Of a stretch of 64,000 nt of DNA, positions 57,027 through 64,000 are shown in pieces. The notes beneath the pieces are model-generated. The model made no database searches. It was not told where the DNA came from and saw nothing but the letters and a program-made list of their open reading frames with translations. Position numbers and translations under genes: made by a program. The DNA lies in the NCBI RefSeq assembly GCF_020379485.1, contig NW_026016705.1, forward strand, positions 21,398 to 85,397. Direction: 5' to 3'. Each line of letters opens with the position of its first letter. Within the stretch, counting starts at the first letter, position 1. This stretch comes from Brassica napus (lineage: Eukaryota > Streptophyta > Magnoliopsida > Brassicales > Brassicaceae).

Positions 57027-57516
57027 TGTTGAGATGAGAGAATAAATGGTTGATATATTGAGAGAGGAAGAGAGTTGGAGTAGACAGTAACTTTGGAGTT
57101 TTACTGTAGTAACTTTAGTTTAACCACAGTAACAACTTGGGAAGTTATCTGATGGCATGAGAAGGTAACTTAGTGAAGGGAAGAGAGTAAACTCGACCAA
57201 AGAGGATAAGGAAGGATAAGGGAGCCTTTGACAGCCTGTATGATGCTGGAAAGGAGAGGATGCTTTTCTACTAGTGCAAGCATGTGAGAAAGCACAGCCA
57301 AGTGATTCAAAAGGAGTTCCAGCCTGTCCTTTGACTACACATGCTTATACATTTCGAAATCCCTTGTTGCTCTCTCTTTATATACTTGTAAACCCTCATC
57401 AGTATTAATTAATGGAGTTTTGAGTCTCTCTCTCTAGTCTCTCTCTTGTTCTTAATCTCTAATCTCTTTAATTCTCAGATTAAACTTAATCACTCTTTAA
57501 ATCACAAAATCTAATA
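57027..57516 (+). repeat. 5' LTR of copia-6
   Basis: 490 bp, TGTTGAGATG ... CTAATA, related to the copia-5 LTR, with an imperfect counterpart of its inverted repeat near 57103-57135. TATA-like TTTATATA at 57377-57384. Confidence 0.88.
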
Positions 57517-57532
57517 TGGTATCAGAGCCAGG
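57517..57532 (+). other. Primer-binding site of copia-6
   Basis: TGGTATCAGAGCCAGG directly after the LTR; initiator-Met tRNA type. Confidence 0.88.
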
Positions 57533-57826
57533 TTCCTTTAAAAGGAGAGAGTGATTTCGTTTTCTAAATGTCCTTGAGTGTTCTTGAGTGTTCTTGAGAG
57601 TTCTTGAGAGTTTGTCAAGAGCTAGATCCTTTAAAAGTCAAGTTGGTGTCTGTTGGTGTTTCTTTTGGAGAGTCAGCCTCAAGGGAGTCCCTTTAGGTGT
57701 TTGACAAGGTCAGAAGAGGGGTCTAGTTTGTGGTTAAGCTTGGCGTGTGAGATTAGAAGCATTTGGGGAAGATCTAGGCTAAAGGTTGTTGCTTTAGGCT
57801 AAAGGTTGTTGCTTTAGGCTAAAGAA
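57533..57826 (+). other. Leader of copia-6 with two short tandem repeats
   Basis: 294 bp before the first gag ATG at 57827. Contains four 10-bp units of the TTCTTGAGTG type (57571-57610) and 2.5 copies of a 20-bp unit AGGCTAAAGGTTGTTGCTTT (57776-57826). No coding frame supported. Confidence 0.7.
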
Positions 57827-58378
57827 ATGGAGCTGCTTCAATCTGGTACAACAAGGCGTGAGAGAGAAGAAAGAGAGAGGGAATGAGTGGGGGTGGTTCT
57901 CACAAATGAAAACAACTCTGAAAAGGTGTGGAGTTTGGAGAAACCATGAGAAGGAAGAGTCTTTGAAGGGTAAAGCTGCTGAGAAAGATCAGACAGCAAG
58001 AGAAACAAGTGGAGATTGCTTTAGTCTTGAAGAAAGTATACTGCTTGAGAAGATTGAAGATGTTTATGAGAACAAGATCAATCTTAGGAGAGTGTGTGAA
58101 GTCAAGAAGGTGATCAGTGAAGCTAAGCAAGGAAGAGAAGAGTTCAATAACCATGTGAGGAAGCTACAACACTTGTGGGTTGAACTACAAGGGTTAAGAT
58201 CCCATGTGGATGGGGATGCTACACCAGAGCAAGAGATGGTCTTGAAGCTCTTGGCGAGCATGGAGTCATCATATGGGTGGCTGGTGGAGATGGTTCTAAG
58301 AGGGGAACAGCTTCCGGAAATGGAAGAGATCTGTGTGCTTATAAGAAGGGCGTATGAGATAATGAGAGATGATGAGAG

Positions 58379-58509
58379 GCTAACCATGAGTAGGAGTGAG
58401 AGCTCATGGAAGCCAAATGGGAGTAGGAGTGAGAGCTTCCAGAAGCTAACCATGAGTAGGAGTGAGGGCTCATGGAGGCTAACGGGAGTAGGAGTGAGGG
58501 CTTCCGGAA
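58379..58509 (+). repeat. 66-bp minisatellite inside copia-6 gag
   Basis: Two direct units with a 66-bp period, each itself made of two related halves (GAGTAGGAGTGAG... twice). Encodes SRSE(S/G)SW / GSRSE(S/G)F type repeats. The second unit is one base shorter. Confidence 0.85.
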
Positions 58510-60259
58510 GAGGAGGAGGTGCAGAATGCTATCCAAAGCTTATGTCAACATAGGAAAGGGTAGGAAGAGAGTTGTGGGAGAGTGTTCTTACTCAGCCTAC
58601 ATGGGGGAATCAGTAGAAGACAGTGGGGTGTTAAGAGAGCAGGAGAAAGGGAGTGGAGCTGATGATCGCATCACCAGGAAGGAATGGAGAGTGTTCATGG
58701 AACATGTACAAGCCTTAGCAGCAAGCAAGAAGCATGCTATACAATCCGGAGCTTCTAAACCCATGGTGATTGATTCTGGAGCAAGTCATCATATGATCAG
58801 TGATAGGAGGCTTATAAGTGAGATCAAGGCTGCAACAGGGAGTGTTAGGATAGCTAATGGTGCTATGATCCCAATAGAAGGAGTGGGAAAGCTCAAACTG
58901 TTTGAGAAGGACACGGCTGCCTTCTACATGCCTCAGTTCACTTCAAATCTATTATCTGTGAAGAAAGCTACCATTGATCTTGATTGTCAAGTAGTATTCA
59001 GACCTGATGAAGTTGAGTTTCAAGATTTGAAGACTGGGAGAGTCATTGGCAGAGGAGACAGCAAGAATCAGCTATACCACCTCGACTTGGCTAAGACCTC
59101 TAATCCCTTTGATTCTATTTGCTTGAGTAGTACTGCTGAGAAGATTGATAGTATTACTTGGCATGCTAGATTAGGACATCCTCATGCTCGTGCCATTGAA
59201 TTGATAATCCCTAATATGTCATTCAATCACTTGGATTGTGAAGCATGCATATTAGGAAAGCATTGTAGGACTGTTTTCCCAACATCTAAGACTACTTATG
59301 AGCATTGCTTTGATCTAGTTCACTCGGATGTGTGGACCGCTCCATGCATGTCTAGAGACAGCCATAAATACTTTGTAACATTCATTGATGAGAAGTCTAA
59401 GTATACATGGCTCACATTGCTTCCATCTAAAGATAAGGTGCTAGAAGCGTTTATGAACTTCCAAGCATATGTATCTAATCAATACAATGCTACTGTGAAG
59501 GTACTGAGATCAGACAATGGAGGTGAATACATCAGCAATGCCTTCAAGAGTCATCTAGCCAAGCATGGGATTGTGCATCAGACCAGTTGTCCCTACACAC
59601 CACAGCAGAATGGTGTAGCTGAGAGGAAGAATAGGCACTTGATGGAGGTTGCTAGGTCGATGATGTTTCATGCAAATGTCCCAAAACGTTTTTGGGGAGA
59701 TGCTGTACAGACTGCTTGCTATCTCATCAACCGGATCCCAACCAAGATACTGAAGAATCTGTCTCCATTTGAGGTGCTGAATAAGAGCAAGCCTTTTATT
59801 GATCACCTACGGGTATTTGGGTGTGTATGCTATGTCATGAGTCCAGGAGAACAGAGAAACAAGCTGGAGGCAAAGAGCACTAAGGCTATGTTCATTGGAT
59901 ACTCTATCACTCAGAAGGGATACAAGTGCTATGATCCTGAAGCAAGGAGAGTGATGGTATCTAGAGAAGTGAAGTTTATTGAATCAAAAGGGTATTATGA
60001 AGAAAAGGAGTGGGAAAATCTGAAGGATTTGTCTCAAGCTCCATCTGATAGAGCAACAACACTGAGGGTGCTGTTGGAGAAGCTAGGGATAGGGTTATCC
60101 CAGGATCAGGAATCTGGAAGAAGAGAGTCTTCCAATCCGACTAGTGAAGCTGAAAGAACAACTCCTCTTGATCATGAGAGGGGGAATGGAACTGAATCTC
60201 ATGAGCAAGTGCATAATCAAGATTCAGGCCAGCATAATCAAGAGGTGACACAGGAAGTA

Positions 60260-60402
60260 GAGAGTGGTGCTCAGTCTAGTGGAGATGGGCAAAGAGAGTC
60301 TAATGGCTCAGATGAGAGTGGTACTCAGTCTAGTGGAGATTGGGAAGTGGATCCTGATGGGTCAAATGAGAGTGGTGCTCAATCAAGTGAAGATGGGCAA
60401 GA
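60260..60402 (+). repeat. 54-bp coding tandem repeat in the integrase-RT linker of copia-6
   Basis: About 2.7 units of 18 codons beginning ESGAQSSGDG / ESGTQSSGDW / ESGAQSSEDG, all in frame. Lies in the acidic, poorly conserved linker between integrase and RT. Confidence 0.85.
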
Positions 60403-61227
60403 GCCACAAGAAGAACAAGTTCAGGAGCTGAGGAGGAGCACAAGGGTGAAGAGAGATGCTTCCAACTGGGTAAACACGAGAGTGTACTACAATGCCCAGG
60501 CTGTGGAGCATCCTTCTCAAGCTATGTGTTCCTTTGCAGAGTTTCCAGACGAGCATATAGCCTTCACAGTAAGCTTGGATGAGAGCTATATTCCAAGGAC
60601 ATATGAAGAAGCTATGGCTTTAAAGGAGTGGAGAGATTCAGTTGCTGATGAGTCCGGAGCCATGATTAAGAATGAAACATGGTATGAGAGTGAGCTGCCT
60701 AAAGGGAAGAAGGCAGTGACTAGTAAATGGGTGTTCACAATCAAGTTTCATCCTGATGGAAGAATAGAGAGGCGCAAGTCTAGGTTGGTGGCAAGAGGAT
60801 TTACTCAGACATATGGTGAGGACTATGTTGAGACCTTTGCTCCTGTGGCTAAACTTCATACTATCAGGATTGTATTATCTTTAGCTGTGAATCTTGAGTG
60901 GGATTTGTGGCAAATGGATGTGAAGAATGCATTCCTTCAAGGAGAGTTGGAAGATGAAGTATACATGCATCCACCACCAGGTCTTGAACATCTAGTAAAG
61001 AAGGGTAATGTGTTGAGGTTGAGGAAAGCTATCTATGGTCTCAAGCAGTCTCCAAGGGCGTGGTACAACAAATTGAGTACTACACTGAATGGGAGAGGGT
61101 TCAGAAAGTCAGAATTGGATCACACTCTCTTTACCCTAATCACCTCATCTGGTATTGTGGTATTACTTGTGTATGTGGATGATATCATCATCACAGGCAG
61201 TGATAAGGAAGGCATCAAGGCTACAAA

Positions 61228-62076
61228 TAATGAGATCCTAGGACCCTTCTCTGGATGGTTTGGATAGATCCTTGCATAAACGAATCAAAGACTCAAGTTT
61301 ATCAAGGCTGTGGATCGAATGGTGACACAAGAGGCTGCGGGAAGGCTCCTTGATACTCCTAGACTTAGATCGGATATGACACACCTTTCTAAAGCCCTTG
61401 GGCGTTGGATATTACACACCAACAGACTGGATACTACACACCAGACACTCTCTTAACTCGTGAAAGCAAGGGAGAAGAAAACACAAAGGTTTAAATGAAA
61501 GAAAACTTGATAGATGCTAGGGTTGCCGAGTTACACATATATATAGTGAAAGGCTTGGAACAGGCTCCAAGCATTTCGAAATTAAAGGAACAGGCTCCTC
61601 CAATTAATGTAGAAGTAAAGACACAACTTAGATAGAGTTTTCGAAAATGAAAGACATAAATACTTAGAAATAAAGATAGCATAAGGTTCTTCATGTGGTT
61701 TGGTCCGAGAGTATCAACTAGGTGATAAGATAGCAAGACTATGGCCTCGTTAAAACCTATCATTGCAAAACCCAATGGGACAAAAACAATGATAGGAAAA
61801 GAGCACACATAGCTTGCTAGCCTAGATGATACTCAACTTGATGGTAAGATGGCTTGAATGGTGATAAGCGTATCTTGAAGTATCAAGCTTCCTCCAAGAC
61901 ATTCTTCTTGCTCCAAGGACTTCCTGATTAGTCCTCCAATAGCTTCTTTGAGTTTCCTAGCTCTGGCTCGAGTCATGGGACCTTTAGGAATGGTTAAGAC
62001 CTCATCTTCTTCAGCTGGTTCATCTCTAAACTCGCCATCTCTATCTCCATCAGCTGGCTGGTCCATGATCATATCA
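61228..62076 (-). repeat. 3' LTR of CRM-II copy 2
   Basis: 849 bp, nearly identical to the CRM-II copy 1 LTR (a lost A near 61755, GGGAAGG for GGAAAGG near 61340). Conserved hairpin at 61756-61796. Encodes the pol tail in an open frame (from 61833). Confidence 0.9.
61756..61796 (-). other. Conserved LTR hairpin (CRM-II copy 2)
   Basis: Perfect 10-bp stem CCTATCATTG / CAATGATAGG. Confidence 0.75.
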
Positions 62077-64000
62077 TCCCCTCCCTCTTGAAAAGGATTT
62101 GACCTCAAATCAGGTTCATCTGCAATAAAAGGGATCAAGTCAGTAACATTGAAGCTATTACTCACATCATACTTATCTTGGAGATCAATCTTGTAGGCAT
62201 TGTTGCTGATCTTCCTTGTGATCTCAAAAGGTCCATCAATTCTTGGCATAAGCTTTGACTTCCTCTCATTAGGAAACTCTCTTTTCTCAAATGAACCCAA
62301 ACTTTATCACCCTCCTTAAAGACCATCTCACGCCTTCCTTTGTTGGCATGCTTGACATACTGCTTAGTTTTCTCTTCAATGTTGAGCCTAGCTTGCTCGT
62401 GAAGTTGTTTCACCATCTCTGCCTTCTTTTTGCCATCCAAACTGACCCTTTCACACTCAGGTAAAGGGATTAAATCCAAAGGAGAGGTGGGATTGAACCC
62501 ATAAACAATTTCAAAGGGTGAAAACTTAGAAGCAGAATGCACAGCATGATTATATGCAAATTCACAATGTGGCAGATAATCTTCCCAAGATTTCAGATTC
62601 TTTTTAATGAATGCACGCAAGAGTGTTCCTAGAGTTCTATTAACTACTTCAGTCTGTCCATCAGTTTGCGGATGACAAGTAGTGGAGAACAACAACTTAG
62701 TGCCTAGCTTAGACCAAAGAGTTTTCCAAAAATAACTAAGAAACTTAGTATCCCTATCAGAAACTATGGTCCTAGGCATACCATGTAAACGCACAATCTC
62801 CTTAAAGAACAGGTTAGCTACATGCAATGCATCATCAGTTTTTGACATGCTATGAAATGTGCCATTTTTGAGAACCTGTCAACAACAACAAAGATAGAAT
62901 CCTTCCCAGTCCTAGTTCTAGGCAATCCAACAATGAAATCCATAGATATGTCATTCCAAGGATGATAAGGAATAGGGAGAGGAGTATACAAACCGTGAGA
63001 CTGAACCTTAGACTTAGCTTGCTTGCAAGTTGCACATCTCTCACATAGTTTCTCCACATCACTTTTCATCCGAGGCCAAAAGAAATGATCCTGCAAGGTT
63101 TTAAGAGTCTTTGCAATACCAAAGTGACCCATGAGACTTCTCCATGTGATTCCCTAACAAACAAATCTCTCAAAGAGCAATTAGGCACACACAGTCTATT
63201 ATCATAAAAGAGGAATCCATCATGTCTAAAATAATGTCCAGCAGCAAATTTCTCACAAGAGTTATAAGCTTCTTTAAAATCTGGATCAGATTCATACATC
63301 TCTTTAATCTGCTCAAAACCTAACAACTTAGCATCAAGAGTGTTTAAGAGAACATACCTTCGAGATAGTGCATCAGCAACTATGTTTTCTTTACCTTGTT
63401 GTACTTGATGACATAAGGAAATGTCTCAATGACTCAACCCACCTTGCGTGTCTTTTGCTGAGCTTGTTCTGTCCTTTCAAGTACTTGAGAGACTCATGAT
63501 CCGTGTGTATCACAAACTCCTTGGGCCACAAGTAATGCTGCCAAGTCTGCAAAGCTCTCACCAAGGCATACAATTCCTTATCATAAGTTGCATAGTTGAG
63601 AGTGGCGCCTCCAAGCTTCTCACTGAAATAAGCTATGGGTCTCTTCTCCTGCATAAGAACAGCACCAATTCCAATTCCTGAGGCATCACATTCAATTTCA
63701 AAAGTTTTATTGAAATCAGGAAGTATAAGAAGAGGGGCATTAGTAAGCTTCTCTTTTAGGCATTGAAAGGCAAGTTCTTGTGCTTCTCCCCATTTGAATC
63801 CAACTTCTTTCTTGATCACCTCAGTCAATGGGGCTGCTATGGTGCTAAAGTCTTTCACAAACCGTCGGTCAGGTTGGTAAGAAGTCAGCAAAGGCCGGAA
63901 TGAAAGCTCCTTACTTCACTTTTAGTTTTGGCAATTGGCATTTTGCAATGCTCTCACCTTCTCCGATCCACCTTATCCATCTGCACTCACAACAAAGCCT
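61833..64000 (-). pseudogene. Gag-pol of CRM-II copy 2, 3' part, multiple 1-bp deletions
   Basis: Integrase and RNase H of the CRM-II polyprotein, matching 25624 to about 27790 of copy 1. Single bases are missing near 62276, 62842, 63139, 63398 and 63432, each breaking the frame. RNase H (ECDASG), the integrase zinc region and the catalytic D, D and E residues are still readable in separate frames. After about 63870 an insertion-like stretch and many mismatches appear. All these indels are single-base losses, mostly in short runs, which fits either a dead copy or poor sequence quality near a sequence end. Confidence 0.85.

Larger units (their letters stand above)
57827..61227 (+). pseudogene. 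Copia-6 gag-pol, 5' part, frameshifted and interrupted
   Basis: ATG 57827 (MELLQSGTT) leads into a frame that ends within 20 codons; the Gag continues in another frame to 58553 (frame open from 57858), implying a shift near 57875. Gag keeps segments matching copia-5 (RRVCEVKKVISEAK, LQHLWVEL) but has no CCHC knuckle. In its place is a Ser/Arg/Trp repeat (58379-58509) whose second unit lost one base near 58482, shifting the frame again. From 58472 the frame is open: GECSYSAYMGE, protease DSGASHHMIS, integrase HHCC (HARLGHPH ... CEACILGKHC), D/D/E residues, an 18-residue linker repeat (60260-60402) and RT with YVDD, cut at ACAAA (61223-61227) by CRM-II copy 2. Confidence 0.87.
57027..64000 (+). 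mobile_element. Copia-6, Ty1/copia element, 5' part, interrupted by CRM-II copy 2
   Basis: Only copia element here on the plus strand. 5' LTR, primer site, gag and pol down to RT lie at 57027-61227; CRM-II copy 2 then fills the rest of the window, so the 3' part of copia-6 is outside. The expected target copy is ATTCT (57022-57026); its partner cannot be seen. Its LTR and Gag are those of the copia-5 subfamily. Confidence 0.88.
61228..64000 (-). mobile_element. CRM-II copy 2, 3' part, running off the window
   Basis: Minus-strand CRM-II element inserted in copia-6 RT, in opposite orientation to its host. Left target copy ACAAA (61223-61227) matches the copia consensus around the junction. 3' LTR and pol back to RNase H are seen; the rest lies beyond the edge. 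At least five 1-bp deletions compared with CRM-II copy 1, and strong divergence after about 63870. Confidence 0.88.

Noticed and set aside
57858..58600. Programmed frameshift between two copia-6 frames
   Set aside because: The shift is explained by one missing base in the second unit of a tandem repeat; copia elements normally use a single frame and no slippery site with structure was seen.

Overview
The window looks like plant centromeric DNA, most likely from Brassica. The basis is a tandem satellite with a 176-bp period whose reverse complement begins with the AAGCTTGATTTTGATACAT unit that I recognise as the CentBr-type centromere repeat. The satellite is repeatedly interrupted by LTR retrotransposons. 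No ordinary host gene, tRNA, rRNA, CRISPR array or bacterial feature was found. All coding sequence belongs to retroelements.

Layout: six satellite blocks, all in the same orientation (1-1481, 8128-8253, 13897-15535, 21651-24459, 43210-43572, 55782-57026; about 7.7 kb, roughly 43 monomers), are separated by ten LTR retrotransposons. Six are Ty1/copia-type elements, here called copia-1 to copia-6. Four are Ty3/gypsy chromovirus elements of CRM type: CRM-I copies at 1482-8127 and 45142-51831, and CRM-II copies at 25018-31668 and 61228 to the window end. Nine of the ten have boundaries fixed by a 5-bp target-site duplication (TSD) seen on both sides, or on the one side present together with a matching intact homologue. 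Copia-6 and the second CRM-II copy run off the right edge.

Nesting: copia-3 (24460-43209) carries CRM-II in its 3' LTR and copia-4 in its RT gene. Copia-5 (43573-55781) carries CRM-I copy 2 in its RT gene. Copia-6 (from 57027) carries CRM-II copy 2 in its RT gene. CRM-I copy 1, copia-1 and copia-2 sit directly in satellite.

Intact and broken elements: copia-1 (1457 aa), copia-4 (1504 aa, LTRs identical by eye), CRM-II copy 1 (1560 aa) and CRM-I copy 2 (1530 aa, C-terminus clipped) have long uninterrupted gag-pol frames and near-identical LTRs, so they are very young. The others carry frameshifts or insertions. In the CRM elements the pol frame runs through the polypurine tract into the 3' LTR.

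Main candidates for something new: (1) a covarying hairpin found downstream of the pol stop codon in both copia and CRM elements; (2) clustering of insertions in a 12-bp segment of the satellite monomer; (3) two unrelated CRM insertions 3 bp apart at the homologous place in the copia RT gene; (4) a copia subfamily (copia-5/-6) whose Gag has lost its zinc knuckle; (5) a 1063-bp satellite block duplicated between the two sides of the nested region. Lineage names are inferred from motifs, not from a database search.
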